This document shows positions 44,971-54,319 of a stretch of 64,000 bases of DNA, piece by piece. Origin of the DNA: Methylosinus trichosporium OB3b (GTDB lineage Bacteria > Pseudomonadota > Alphaproteobacteria > Rhizobiales > Beijerinckiaceae); NCBI RefSeq assembly GCF_002752655.1, contig NZ_CP023737.1, positions 3,930,001-3,994,000 on the forward strand. The letters are read 5' to 3'. Each line of letters opens with the position of its first letter. The stretch's first letter is position 1. The notes beneath the pieces were generated by a model that was not told where the DNA came from, made no database searches, and worked only from the letters and a program-made list of their open reading frames with translations. The translations under genes and the position numbers were made by a program.

Positions 44971-46047
44971 ATGAGCGAGTCGGAAGACGACGACTCTCGA
45001 ACAGAAGAAGCGAGCGAGAAAAAAATTCTCGACGCGCTGGAGCAAGGCAAGACGCCTGTCGCGCGGGATGTCGCGGTCGCCGTCTTGTTCCTCGGATTTC
45101 TCCTCTGCGTCAGCTTCGTCATCGAGACGGTGGGGCCACGCCTCGCTCTTTCGATGGAGCTGATGCTCTCCAATGTCGGGCAATTCTCGCTGGCCAATGG
45201 CGCCGACGCGTTCATGCAGTCGCGCGCCGTCGCCGAGGAGATCGGCCGCTTCCTCGCGCCGATGCTGTCGATCTTCATGATCACCGGACTGCTCTCCGCG
45301 GCGATGCAGGGCGCGCCGCGCCTCGTCTTCAAGCGCATCGAGCCCGATCTCTCGCGCATCTCGCCGCAGCAGGGATTGAAGCGCATCTTCGGCGTCACTG
45401 GAGTGGTCGAGCTCGTGAAGTCGATCGCTAAGATCGCCGTCATCGGCGGCGCGGTCGTGTTCTCGCTCACCGTCGATCGCGACCTCATCATCGATGCGAT
45501 GCGGATGGAGCCCGCGCATCTGCCGTCGCTGCTGCTGAAGCTGATCATTCGGCTCACCAGCGTCGTCTGCATACCGGTCGTGCTGATCGCGCTCGCCGAT
45601 CTCGCATGGTCGAAATTCAAATGGCGGCGCGACATGCGCATGAGCCGACAGGAGATGAAGGAGGAGCACAAGCAGTCCGAAGGCGATCCTCTCGTCAAAG
45701 CCCGCATGCGCTCTCTGGCGCTCGAGCGCTCCCGCAAGCGTATGATGGCGCAGGTACCGCAGGCGACGATGGTGATCGCCAACCCGACTCATTACGCGAT
45801 CGCGCTGCGCTATGTGCGTACGGAAGGCGGCGCGCCAACGGTCGTCGCCAAGGGAAAGGATCTCGTCGCCCTCAAGATAAGGGAGATCGCCGAGGCCCAT
45901 GGCGTGCCGGTGCTCGAGCGTCCGGAGCTCGCACGCGCGATGTATAATCATGTCGAGGTCGACCAGATGATTCCCTCGGAGTTCTATCGCCCCGTCGCCG
46001 AGCTCATCCACTTCCTGCAGAGCACTCGCGGCTCATCCGCGCGTTGA
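44971..46047 (+). CDS. flhB: Flagellar export gate protein FlhB
   Basis: FlhB is the export-gate component that switches substrate specificity after contact with FliK. The 358-residue protein has four transmembrane helices (about 35-55, 90-110, 145-165, 185-205) and a cytoplasmic domain with the autocleavage motif NPTH in VIANPTHYAIALRY, followed by GKDLVALKIREIAEAHGVPV. The unusually large FliK in this window is its expected partner. Confidence 0.97.
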   Translation: MSESEDDDSRTEEASEKKILDALEQGKTPVARDVAVAVLFLGFLLCVSFVIETVGPRLALSMELMLSNVGQFSLANGADAFMQSRAVAEEIGRFLAPMLSIFMITGLLSAAMQGAPRLVFKRIEPDLSRISPQQGLKRIFGVTGVVELVKSIAKIAVIGGAVVFSLTVDRDLIIDAMRMEPAHLPSLLLKLIIRLTSVVCIPVVLIALADLAWSKFKWRRDMRMSRQEMKEEHKQSEGDPLVKARMRSLALERSRKRMMAQVPQATMVIANPTHYAIALRYVRTEGGAPTVVAKGKDLVALKIREIAEAHGVPVLERPELARAMYNHVEVDQMIPSEFYRPVAELIHFLQSTRGSSAR

Positions 46048-46118
46048 CGTTTTCGTCGTCCAGCCTGACGCAAGACCAAGCGCGTAGGACAAACGGACGA
46101 AGGATCATGTGAGGACCC

Positions 46119-46502
46119 ATGGTCGAGCCTGTTTATCTCTTCGATCTCGTCGAGCGCCAGCGCAGCTATCTCTCCGCGCGGCAGGCGCTCGTCGCGCAGA
46201 ACGTCGCCAACGCCAATTCTCCCGGCTATCGCGCCGTTGATCTCGCGCCTTTCACCAAGGTGCTGGATCAGAGCGGACTGCAGATGAGCGAGACGAACAG
46301 CCTGCATGTGCAGTCCGCCGCCTTCGATCCGCAAGCCGCGTCTCCGAAGGAGCGAACTGCTTGGGAGACGACCGTCTCGGGCAATTCGGTCAGCCTCGAG
46401 CAGGAGATGATCAAGGCCGGCGAGATTCGCGGCGCGTTCTCGATCGACACAAGCATTCTGAAGGCCTTCCACGGAATGTGGATGGCGACGTTGAAGGGAT
46501 AG
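46119..46502 (+). CDS. flgB: Flagellar proximal rod protein FlgB
   Basis: FlgB is the most proximal rod subunit. The 127-residue protein has the family N-terminus [32 protein letters not shown] and a C-terminal helix. GTGAGG sits upstream of the start. It heads the rod-gene series flgB-flgC-fliE, 71 bp after flhB. Confidence 0.95.
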   Translation: MVEPVYLFDLVERQRSYLSARQALVAQNVANANSPGYRAVDLAPFTKVLDQSGLQMSETNSLHVQSAAFDPQAASPKERTAWETTVSGNSVSLEQEMIKAGEIRGAFSIDTSILKAFHGMWMATLKG

Positions 46503-46506
46503 CGAG

Positions 46507-46926
46507 ATGGACCCGCTGCAGGCCTCGATGAAGATCGCCGGCTCCGGCCTCTCGGCGCAATCGGCGCGTCTGCGTGTCGTCGCCGAGAACATGGCCAATG
46601 CGCAATCGGTCGCCAAGACCGCGGGCGGCGCGCCTTATTCGCGCAAGACGATCAGCTTTCAGAGCGAGGTCGACCGCGCGTCGGGCGCGTCGCTCGTGCA
46701 GGTCGGCCCCATCGGCGTCGACCGCGCGCCCTTCCGCGTCGAGCACGATCCGGGCAATCCGGCCGCCGACACCGACGGCTATGTGAAATACCCCAACGTC
46801 AATCTGATGACCGAGGTCGCGGATATGCGCGAGGCCAATCGCTCCTACGAGGCCAATGTGCAGGTGATGAAGCAGACGCGCGAGTTGTTCTCGATGACGA
46901 TCGATCTTTTGAAGGGAAGCCAATGA
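46507..46926 (+). CDS. flgC: Flagellar proximal rod protein FlgC
   Basis: FlgC is a proximal rod subunit. The 139-residue protein has the N-terminal motif [22 protein letters not shown] and the C-terminal [24 protein letters not shown] motif of rod proteins. It starts 4 bp after flgB and overlaps fliE by four bases. Confidence 0.96.
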   Translation: MDPLQASMKIAGSGLSAQSARLRVVAENMANAQSVAKTAGGAPYSRKTISFQSEVDRASGASLVQVGPIGVDRAPFRVEHDPGNPAADTDGYVKYPNVNLMTEVADMREANRSYEANVQVMKQTRELFSMTIDLLKGSQ

Positions 46927-47246
46927 TTCCGCTCGCTACCGGCATCGTTTCCTCCGTCGCGGCCGACCTCGGCGTCTCGGCGCTCCAGGGGATCACGGGA
47001 AAATCCACGCTCACGCCGAAAGTCGACGGCCCCTCCTTTTCCGAGGTGCTCGGCCAGCTGACGACGGATGCGGTCGACACGCTGAAATCGAGCGAGGCGA
47101 CGTCGATCGCCGCCGTGCAGGGCAAGGCCTCCGTGCAGCAGGTCGTCGATCAGGTGATGACGGCCGAGCGCACGTTGCAGACCGCGATCGCTGTGCGCGA
47201 CAAGGCGGTCGGCGCCTATCAGGAAATCAGCCGAATGACGATTTGA
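46923..47246 (+). CDS. fliE: Flagellar hook-basal body protein FliE
   Basis: FliE joins the MS ring to the rod. The 107-residue protein has the conserved C-terminal half: [12 protein letters not shown] [54 protein letters not shown] and a final short MTI. The N-terminus is variable as usual. Confidence 0.94.
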   Translation: MIPLATGIVSSVAADLGVSALQGITGKSTLTPKVDGPSFSEVLGQLTTDAVDTLKSSEATSIAAVQGKASVQQVVDQVMTAERTLQTAIAVRDKAVGAYQEISRMTI

Positions 47247-47264
47247 AAAAGGACTCGTGAGATC

Positions 47265-48053
47265 ATGAGAGCTCTTGCGATCGCCGCGACGGGCATGAAC
47301 GCCCAGCAGCAGAATATCGAAGTCATCTCCAACAACATCGCCAACATCAACACCACCGCGTTCAAGCGCTCGCGCGCGGAGTTCACCGATCTCCTCTATC
47401 AGGCGGATCGTCTCCAGGGCGTCTCCAACCGCGGCCGCGACGCGACCGTTCCGGAAGGCGCGCAGACCGGCCTCGGCGTGCGCCTCACGGCCATCCGCAG
47501 CTTGCAGACGCAAGGCTCGCTCGCGCAGACCGGCAACCAGCTCGATCTGGCGCTCAACGGGCGCGGCTGGTTTCAGGTCACCGGGCCGGACAGCGAGATA
47601 CTATACACGCGCTCGGGCTCCTTCAGCACCAACGCCAATGGGCAGCTGGTGACCGGCGACGGCTATCTGGTGAGCCCGACGATCATCATTCCCAACAATG
47701 CGGTCAGCGTCTCGGTCAGCCAGTCGGGCCTCGTGACGGCGGTCATCGGCGGTCAGACGAATCCACAGCAACTCGGTCAGCTGACCATCGCCAATTTCGC
47801 CAACGAGTCCGGCCTCGAGGCGCTGGGCGGCAATCTGTTCCGCCAAAATCAGGCCTCCGGGACGCCGGTCGTCGGCGTGCCGGGCGATCCCGGCTATGGC
47901 GTCATCAGCCAATATTATCTCGAGAGCTCGAATGTCGATTCGGTGAAGGAGCTCGTCAATCTGATCGCCGCGCAGCGCGCCTTCGAGCTCAACTCCAAGG
48001 TCATCAGCGCGGTCGACGAGATGGCCGGCACCGTCTCCAAGGGCATCAGATGA
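47265..48053 (+). CDS. flgG: Flagellar distal rod protein FlgG
   Basis: FlgG forms the distal rod that passes through the P and L rings. The 262-residue protein has [20 protein letters not shown] and [25 protein letters not shown] at the N-terminus, the central [24 protein letters not shown] block, and the C-terminal [27 protein letters not shown] motif. It overlaps flgA by four bases. Confidence 0.97.
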   Translation: MRALAIAATGMNAQQQNIEVISNNIANINTTAFKRSRAEFTDLLYQADRLQGVSNRGRDATVPEGAQTGLGVRLTAIRSLQTQGSLAQTGNQLDLALNGRGWFQVTGPDSEILYTRSGSFSTNANGQLVTGDGYLVSPTIIIPNNAVSVSVSQSGLVTAVIGGQTNPQQLGQLTIANFANESGLEALGGNLFRQNQASGTPVVGVPGDPGYGVISQYYLESSNVDSVKELVNLIAAQRAFELNSKVISAVDEMAGTVSKGIR

Positions 48054-48499
48054 GACGCGCGCTCGCCTTTGTCATCGCCGCCTTCGTCGCCTGCCCGGTT
48101 GTGGCCGGCGCGCAGGAGCGGATGCTGCCGACGCCGCGCGTGGTCATCTATCCCGGCGAGGCGATACGCGACGACATGCTGGCCGAGCGCGCCTTCAACG
48201 GCGGCGCGGCGGGAGTGGTCGTCGAGACGCGGAGCGCGCTCATCGGCAAGGTCGCGCGCCGCACTTTGCTGCCCGACCGTCCGATTCCGGTCATGGCCGT
48301 CGATTCGCCGCGGATCGTCGCCGTCAATGCGCAGGTGAAGATCGTGTTCGAGGTGACGGGCCTGACGATCGTCGCCTATGGAGCGGCGCTGCAGGCGGGC
48401 GGCGTCGGCGATTTCATTCGCGTGCGCAATCAGGACAGTGGGCTCGTCGTCACCGGCCGCGTGCAGCCGGATGGCTCGATCAGGGTGAGCGAGGGATGA
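48050..48499 (+). CDS. flgA: P-ring assembly chaperone FlgA
   Basis: FlgA is a periplasmic chaperone for P-ring formation. The 149-residue product has a signal peptide ([22 protein letters not shown]) and SAF/FlgA-type beta domain segments ([63 protein letters not shown]). It is short but typical of rhizobial FlgA, sits between flgG and flgI and overlaps both by four bases. Confidence 0.93.
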   Translation: MRRALAFVIAAFVACPVVAGAQERMLPTPRVVIYPGEAIRDDMLAERAFNGGAAGVVVETRSALIGKVARRTLLPDRPIPVMAVDSPRIVAVNAQVKIVFEVTGLTIVAYGAALQAGGVGDFIRVRNQDSGLVVTGRVQPDGSIRVSEG

Positions 48500-49596
48500 T
48501 GCGCCGTCTCGTCGTCGCGGTCCTGCTCCTGCTCGGCTGCGCGCCGGCGCTCGCTTCCGTTCGCATCAAGGACATCGTCTCGGTGCGCGGGCTGAGGGAA
48601 TATCAGCTCGTCGGCTATGGGCTGGTCGTCGGCCTGCAGGGCACGGGCGACACTTTGCGCAATACGCCGTTCACCGAGCAATCGGTTGCCTCCATGCTCA
48701 GCCGCATGGGCGTCAATGTGCCCAACACGCAGCTACGCACGCGCAATCTCGCCGCGGTGATGGTGACGGCCTCGCTGCCGCCCTTCGTCGGCTGGGGATC
48801 GTCGATCGACATCACGGTCTCGGCCATGGGCGACGCCTCCTCGCTGATGGGCGGAACCTTGATCCTCACGACGCTCACCGGCGTCGACGGCAATGTCTAT
48901 GCGCTCGCGCAGGGGCCGATCGCCGTTTCCGGCTTCGCAGTGTCGGGACAGAATGAATCGCTGACGCATGGCGTCGCCACCGTGGGCCGCGTGCCCAATG
49001 GCGCGACCATCGAGCGTGAGGCGCCGCGGCCGTCGGGCGACAGCGGCGCGCTGGTGCTGGAGCTGCGCAATCCCGATTTTCAGACGGCGGTGCGCGTCGC
49101 CGATGCGATCAATGCGTTCACACGCGAGCGCTACGGCCAGCGTCTCGCGCGCGAGCGCGACAATCGCAGCGTCGCGGTGCGCGGCGCGCCGAACATGGGC
49201 GCGACGCGCCTGCTCGCGGAGATCGGCGAATTGCGCGTCGATCCGACGACGCCGGCGCGCGTTGTCATAGACGAGCGCACGGGAACCGTGGTCATCGGCC
49301 AGGATGTGCAGATATTGCCGGTGGCGGTGACGCAGGGCGGGCTCACCGTGCGCATCAACGAGACGCCGGAAGTGTCGCAGCCGGGGCCCTTCTCCAATGG
49401 GCAGACGACGGTGACCTCGCAGACGCGCATCACCGCGACCGAGCAGGTGGGGCAGGTCGGCACGCTCGAAGGGGCGACGTTGAAGACGCTGGTGCGCGGC
49501 CTCAATCAGATCGGCCTCAAGCCGACCGGCATCATCTCCATTCTCCAGGCGATCAAGACCGCGGGCGCGTTGCAGGCCGATCTCGTCATTCAATGA
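48496..49596 (+). CDS. flgI: Flagellar P-ring protein FlgI
   Basis: FlgI forms the periplasmic P ring around the rod. The 366-residue protein has a Sec signal peptide (LVVAVLLLLGCAPALA) and strongly conserved blocks: RIKDIVSVRGLREYQLVGYGLVVGLQGTGD, NLAAVMVTASLPPF and VVIGQDVQILPVAVTQGGLTV. It is the last flagellar gene here; motE, flgH, fliL and fliP, which follow it in many rhizobia, are not in the window. Confidence 0.97.
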   Translation: MMRRLVVAVLLLLGCAPALASVRIKDIVSVRGLREYQLVGYGLVVGLQGTGDTLRNTPFTEQSVASMLSRMGVNVPNTQLRTRNLAAVMVTASLPPFVGWGSSIDITVSAMGDASSLMGGTLILTTLTGVDGNVYALAQGPIAVSGFAVSGQNESLTHGVATVGRVPNGATIEREAPRPSGDSGALVLELRNPDFQTAVRVADAINAFTRERYGQRLARERDNRSVAVRGAPNMGATRLLAEIGELRVDPTTPARVVIDERTGTVVIGQDVQILPVAVTQGGLTVRINETPEVSQPGPFSNGQTTVTSQTRITATEQVGQVGTLEGATLKTLVRGLNQIGLKPTGIISILQAIKTAGALQADLVIQ

Positions 49597-49612
49597 CGAG
49601 ACGGCGCAGCGC

Positions 49613-49662
49613 CCGGTTCGCGCGATGCGGAGGCGCCGCGCTTCCCCTGCCGCGCGAACCGG
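49613..49662. promoter_or_regulatory. Inverted repeat upstream of rph
   Basis: CCGGTTCGCGCG (49613-49624) and CGCGCGAACCGG (49651-49662) are perfect 12-bp arms with a 26-bp loop, between flgI and rph. It may terminate the flagellar operon (TTTAG follows, a poor U-tract) or be a binding site for rph control. Confidence 0.5.
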
Positions 49663-49752
49663 TTTAGAAACGCTCCTTCGCGAACCCGGTCGACCGGCCC
49701 GCGGAGCGAACGGAGGTTCGACTCGGCCGGAGACGTTTTTTTTGGAGTCTCC

Positions 49753-50466
49753 ATGCGTCCGAGCAAACGCGCGCCAGACGAAATGCGTCCCGTCAGCTTC
49801 GAGAGAGGCGTCGCCCGCTATGCCGAGGGGTCGTGCCTCGTCAAATTCGGCAACACGCATGTTCTGTGCGCGGCCTCGCTCGAGGACAAGCCGCCGCCAT
49901 GGCTGCGCGGCCAGGGGCGCGGCTGGGTGACCGCCGAATATGCGATGCTGCCGCGCGCGACGCATACGCGCACGCGCCGCGAGTCGAGCTCCGGCAAGCC
50001 GTCCGGCCGCACGCAGGAGATCCAGCGGCTGATCGGCCGCTCGCTGCGCGCGGTCACGCATCTGCCGGCGCTGGGCGAGCGGCAGGTGGTCGTCGACTGC
50101 GACGTTCTTCAGGCCGACGGCGGCACGCGCACCGCTGCGATCTCGGGCGCCTGGCTGGCGCTGCACGATTGCTTCCAATGGATGCGCTCGCGCTCGATCA
50201 TCAAAGAGAATCCGCTGCGCGATCATGTCGCGGCTGTCTCCTGCGGCGTCTGCGACGCCGGACCGGTAATCGATCTCGATTATGGCGAGGATTCGACCGC
50301 CAAGACCGACGCCAATTTCGTCATCACCGGCGGAGGCGGTCTCGTCGAGGTGCAGTCGACGGCGGAGGCGGCGGTGTTTACCGAGGCGGATCTCTCCGCC
50401 ATGCTGTCGCTGGCGCGCGCCGGGATCGGCAAGCTCATCGAGATGCAGAAGGCGGCGATCGCGTGA
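49753..50466 (+). CDS. rph: Ribonuclease PH
   Basis: RNase PH trims tRNA 3' ends by phosphorolysis. The 237-residue protein shows the family blocks: [52 protein letters not shown] (phosphate-binding Arg residues), [17 protein letters not shown] and [20 protein letters not shown], plus DANFVITG near the end. It overlaps rdgB by four bases (GTGA). Confidence 0.97.
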   Translation: MRPSKRAPDEMRPVSFERGVARYAEGSCLVKFGNTHVLCAASLEDKPPPWLRGQGRGWVTAEYAMLPRATHTRTRRESSSGKPSGRTQEIQRLIGRSLRAVTHLPALGERQVVVDCDVLQADGGTRTAAISGAWLALHDCFQWMRSRSIIKENPLRDHVAAVSCGVCDAGPVIDLDYGEDSTAKTDANFVITGGGGLVEVQSTAEAAVFTEADLSAMLSLARAGIGKLIEMQKAAIA

Positions 50467-51092
50467 GCGCGCGCAAGATCGAGGGCCGTCTCGTCATCGC
50501 GACGCATAATCCGGGCAAGCTGTGGGAGCTGCGGCAATTGCTGGAGCCGCATGGCGTCGATGCGGTCTCGGCGGGCGAGCTCGGCGTGACCGAGCCGGAG
50601 GAGACGGAGACGAGCTTCGCCGGCAATGCGCTGCTGAAGGCGCGCGCCTCCTGCGCGGCGACGGGGCTGCCCGCCTTCGCCGACGATTCCGGGCTCTGCG
50701 TCGACGCGCTGGACGGCGCCCCTGGCGTCTATTCGGCGCGCTGGGGCGGCGACAATCGCGATTTCGCTGCAGCGATCCGTCGCGTCGAGCGCGAGCTCGC
50801 CGAGCGCGGCGCGACGGCTCCGTTTCCCGCCCATTTCGTCTGCGCGCTGGCGGTGGCCTGGCCGGACGGACATGTCGAGGAGTTCGAGGGGCGGGTCGAC
50901 GGCGTGCTGGTTTTCCCGCCACGCGGGGAACAAGGCTTCGGCTATGACCCGATTTTTCTTCCCGACGGGCTCAGCCGCACCTTCGGCGAGATGATGTCGG
51001 CGGAAAAGCACGCTCTGCCTGGCGACGGCTCGCGCGCGCTCTCGCACCGCGCGCGCGCCTTCCAGGCGCTGGCGCGGGCGTGTCTCGTCTGA
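50463..51092 (+). CDS. rdgB: dITP/XTP pyrophosphatase (RdgB/HAM1)
   Basis: RdgB hydrolyses dITP, ITP and XTP to keep deaminated purines out of nucleic acids. The 209-residue protein has the family motifs [51 protein letters not shown] and [21 protein letters not shown], with SHRARAF near the end. The GTG start at 50463 overlaps the rph stop. In most alphaproteobacteria hemW follows directly; here it is 3.2 kb away. Confidence 0.97.
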   Translation: MSARKIEGRLVIATHNPGKLWELRQLLEPHGVDAVSAGELGVTEPEETETSFAGNALLKARASCAATGLPAFADDSGLCVDALDGAPGVYSARWGGDNRDFAAAIRRVERELAERGATAPFPAHFVCALAVAWPDGHVEEFEGRVDGVLVFPPRGEQGFGYDPIFLPDGLSRTFGEMMSAEKHALPGDGSRALSHRARAFQALARACLV

Positions 51093-51103
51093 GCTGTCGC
51101 GAA

Positions 51104-52216
51104 CTATCTCACCCCGAACTCGATACGGTTCTCCGCGCGCGCCGGCGAGCGCGCTTCGGCGTTGACGAGCCGGTCACGGCCGACGCCCATGCGGCCGAGA
51201 TAATCGGCGACGGCTCGGGAGCGGCGCAGGGACAGGCGGCGGTTCTTCGCGGCTTTTCCGAGCGTGTCGGCGGCGCCCCTGATCTCGAGGGCCGCCTGCG
51301 GGCACTGCTTCAGCTGCTCGGCGAAACGGGTCAGCAGCTGTTGCGACTCACTGTCCAGCGCCGCGCTCGCTCGGGCGAAGCGGATGGCGCGGCCGTCGGC
51401 GAGCGTGGCGAGCGCGGCCATGCAAGCCGGCGGCTCGGCCGGCTCAGAAGCTTTTGGCTCGGGCTCCAGCGTCGCCGTCGACGGCAGGGTCGGATCGCGC
51501 GGCGGCGCCCACACCAGTGGCGCGCGAGCGGCGGGCGCGCCTGTTGAGGAGCTGCGCCGCTCCTGCGGGGCCGGAAGTGCGGCTTGCCGACGTTCCCATT
51601 CGGCGAGCGCCGCTCGATCCTGCGCGGCTCGCGCCGCCGCTTCCGCGAGGGCGCGCTCGCGCAGCGCCGCGGCCGGCGGCGACAGCGTGTCTACGGTCCA
51701 GACCGCGCGCACGCCCGCGGCGCGCTCGAGCCGCGCGGCGAGCGTCGCATGGCCGGGCGTTTCGCTCGGCAGCAGGACGTCCCGCCCGCTGACCTCGAAG
51801 CTCAGCGGATCGTCGCCGTCGCGCGCGAGCAGCGAGCCGAGGCGGTGGCGCAGGTCCGATTCGAGACTGCGCGCCGATTCGAGATTGGCGAGGGCGCAGG
51901 TGACGGCGAGCCCGCAGGCGCCGACGCGCCAGGTCAGCCGGTCGCGCGCGAGCGGCCCGAATATCGCCGCGACCGCGCCGAAGCCGGCGAGGCAGGCCGC
52001 GAGCAGCAGCAGGGCGCCGTCGAAATAGAGGGAGATGCGGCCGAGCGTCACCTGCGCCACGGCGAGGGCGAGGCAGAGCCAGATCGCGATCGTGTGATCG
52101 CCGCGGCGCAGCAGGCCGCCCGCGGCCGCGGGGCCGCGGCTGGCGAAGGCGACGAGTGCGCCGAGGAGAAAGGCGATCGCCGCGAACAAGCCATAATGGG
52201 TCAGGAGATCGATCAT
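51104..52216 (-). CDS. Membrane protein with BON-like and OmpA-like domains
   Basis: The 370-residue product has three to four N-terminal transmembrane helices (about 5-25, 43-60, 65-88, 95-110), a BON-like segment (about 120-180: LESDLRHRLGSLL, LSFEVSGRDVLLPS, LERAAGVRAVWTVDTL), a Pro/Ala-rich linker, and a C-terminal OmpA-like peptidoglycan-binding domain (IRFARASAALDSESQQLLTRFAEQL, LEIRGAADTLGKAAKNRRLSLRRS). It probably links the inner membrane to the cell wall. It is transcribed against its neighbours rdgB and the histidine kinase, and is unusual inside the rph-rdgB-hemW neighbourhood. Confidence 0.75.
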   Translation of the reverse strand: MIDLLTHYGLFAAIAFLLGALVAFASRGPAAAGGLLRRGDHTIAIWLCLALAVAQVTLGRISLYFDGALLLLAACLAGFGAVAAIFGPLARDRLTWRVGACGLAVTCALANLESARSLESDLRHRLGSLLARDGDDPLSFEVSGRDVLLPSETPGHATLAARLERAAGVRAVWTVDTLSPPAAALRERALAEAAARAAQDRAALAEWERRQAALPAPQERRSSSTGAPAARAPLVWAPPRDPTLPSTATLEPEPKASEPAEPPACMAALATLADGRAIRFARASAALDSESQQLLTRFAEQLKQCPQAALEIRGAADTLGKAAKNRRLSLRRSRAVADYLGRMGVGRDRLVNAEARSPARAENRIEFGVR

Positions 52217-52444
52217 GCCTCGGGGAGCGCGTCGGCTGAGCTGCGGGGCGCGACGAAGGGCGGATCCGCCGCCGACGCGCTCGGGCAATTAACGTCGAAT
52301 GAGCGGGTTTCAAGCGCGCAGCGCGGGCCCGGCCGCTGGCGAACCAGCGCGGCCGAACGGCGAATCGGCGCATTCGGGCGTCGCGCGAGGCGCGCCACTA
52401 GCGGATTATACTTAGTTGCGATTCCTCGAAGCCGCCTTGATCCG

Positions 52445-52453
52445 TGGTATGAT
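52445..52453 (+). promoter_or_regulatory. Extended -10 promoter candidate for the histidine kinase
   Basis: TG-G-TATGAT matches an extended -10 element, with TATGAT matching the consensus at 5 of 6 positions. No good -35 is present. Transcription would begin near 52460, which supports the downstream ATG at 52534 as the kinase start. Confidence 0.45.
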
Positions 52454-52533
52454 TGGATATGGAATCGGCCCCGTTCGAATGGCCTGTTTCGACAATCAAC
52501 GCGTTTCGACACCGAGGAATTTCCAACACCTCC

Positions 52534-54264
52534 ATGAACCGACATTGCAGCGCTGCGAAGGTCGCCGTCGCGCCGACGGCCGCCGATCGCCCATCAACGA
52601 CGCCGTCCGGAATCAAAGGGATCGACAATCTTTCCTGGGGCGCGCATCTTTGCCAATTCTACGCGGACGACGATGAGCTGCTCGAGGTGCTCGCGCCTTA
52701 TTTCGCCGCGGGCCTCGCAGCCGGCGAGTTCTGCGTGTGGATCACCTCCGGGCGGATCGGCGTCTTGCGAGCGAAGGAGGCGCTGGAGGCGGCCGCGCCG
52801 GATCTGCCGCGGCGCATCGAGCGGGGACAGATCGAAATTCTCGATTATCGCGCCTGGTACAAGACCGCCGGTCGTTTCGACGCGAGCCGAGTGTGCCGCG
52901 CCTGGTCGGCTCGATATGCGCAGGCGCTGGCGCGCGGCTACGCGGGAATGCGCGTCTCGGGCGACACCTCCTGGGTGAGCGAGGACGAATGGGATGATTT
53001 CGTCCGCTATGAAGCGCAGGTCGATCCGCTGATCCATTCGTCGCGGATCATCGCGCTCTGCACCTATCCGCTCGCCGACCACGCCGCGACGAGGGCCTGC
53101 GACGTACTGGGCGCGCATGAGCTGACGCTGCTGCGGCGCGGCGGGCAATGGCGCGCGGTCGAGAGCTATGGACGCGGCCGGGCCCAGCAGGCCCTGCGCC
53201 AGAGCGAGGCGCGGCTCCGCGCGACGATCGAGAGCGCGACCGACGGCATCGTCACGGTCGATGAGGATGGCGTGGTGATCTCCGCCAATCCGGCCGCTGC
53301 GGCGATGTTCGGCTACGCCCTCGGCGATCTCGTCGGCGAGACGATCGACTCGCTGGTCGATCGCGGCCGCCGTGAGCGGCGGCCGCGCGACCTGCTGGCG
53401 ATCGTGGATCGCGGCTATTTTCGCCGCCGCCGGGAATTGCGCGGGCGCCGCCGGGACGGCGCGATCGTGCCGATCGATTGCGCGGTCAGCGAGATCGGCT
53501 TCGCTCATCCGCGCCGACTGTTCGCCGTCTGCCTGCAGGATCTCAGCGAGCGTCGGCGCGCCGAAGCGCGCATCCGGCGCCTCGACAGCGACCGGCTGCT
53601 GGCGATGGGCGGAGTCGCGCGCACGCTGGCGCATGAGATCAACCAGCCCTTGACCGCGACAGCCGCTTATCTCAAGGCCGCCAAGCGCATGGTGGCGAAG
53701 GGGAGCGAGTGCCGCGCGAAGGAGGCCGAGGAGGCGCTGGACCGGGCCTGCGAGCAGGTGCTGCGGGCCGGCGACATCATCCGCCGCCTGCGTGAATGCA
53801 TCGCGCATCGCGAGCCGGACAAGACCTGCGTGCGCCTGCATCGCCTGATCGCGGAGGTCTGCGAGCGCATGGCGCGCGGCGGGGACGTCGAGCTCGTCCT
53901 TCGGCTCGGCGCTCGCGACGATCTCGTCATCGCCGATGCGGAGCAGATCGAGCGGGTGATGACGAATCTGATCGGCAATGCGATCGAGGCGCTCCAAAAG
54001 GCGGAGCGGCGCCGGCTCTGCGTCTCGACCGCGGCCGTCGCCGCAAAGATGATCCGGATCGATGTCGCGGACAGCGGTCCGGGCCTCTCGGAGACGGCGA
54101 GCGCGCGCTTGTTCGAGCCATTCGAGAGCACCAAGCCGCGTGGCCTCGGCGTCGGCCTCTCGCTGTCGCGCTCGATTGTCGAGGCGCATTATGGGCGGAT
54201 CTGGGCGGAGCCCAATGAGGGGGGTGGAACCGTCTTCAGCTTCACCCTGCCGCTGGCGGAGTGA
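52534..54264 (+). CDS. Orphan sensor histidine kinase with MEDS and PAS domains
   Basis: The 576-residue cytosolic kinase has an N-terminal MEDS-type sensory domain (about 34-205: WGAHLCQFYADDDELLEVLAPYFAAGLAAGE, AWYKTAGRFD, VDPLIHSSRIIALCTYPL), a PAS domain (about 223-340), the HisKA H-box with His367 in TLAHEINQPL, and HATPase N, G1 and G2 boxes (VMTNLIGNAIEAL, DSGPGL, GLGVGLSLS). MEDS is named from methanogens and methylotrophs (DcmR). There are no membrane helices and no response regulator nearby. An ATG at 52459 and a TTG at 52453 are alternative starts, but third-position GC there is low and a promoter-like element overlaps. Confidence 0.85.
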   Translation: MNRHCSAAKVAVAPTAADRPSTTPSGIKGIDNLSWGAHLCQFYADDDELLEVLAPYFAAGLAAGEFCVWITSGRIGVLRAKEALEAAAPDLPRRIERGQIEILDYRAWYKTAGRFDASRVCRAWSARYAQALARGYAGMRVSGDTSWVSEDEWDDFVRYEAQVDPLIHSSRIIALCTYPLADHAATRACDVLGAHELTLLRRGGQWRAVESYGRGRAQQALRQSEARLRATIESATDGIVTVDEDGVVISANPAAAAMFGYALGDLVGETIDSLVDRGRRERRPRDLLAIVDRGYFRRRRELRGRRRDGAIVPIDCAVSEIGFAHPRRLFAVCLQDLSERRRAEARIRRLDSDRLLAMGGVARTLAHEINQPLTATAAYLKAAKRMVAKGSECRAKEAEEALDRACEQVLRAGDIIRRLRECIAHREPDKTCVRLHRLIAEVCERMARGGDVELVLRLGARDDLVIADAEQIERVMTNLIGNAIEALQKAERRRLCVSTAAVAAKMIRIDVADSGPGLSETASARLFEPFESTKPRGLGVGLSLSRSIVEAHYGRIWAEPNEGGGTVFSFTLPLAE

Positions 54265-54319
54265 AAACGGGCCTCCCTTACAGCGTGACCTTCTCGGCCC
54301 GTCATGGCATAAGGGTTTC

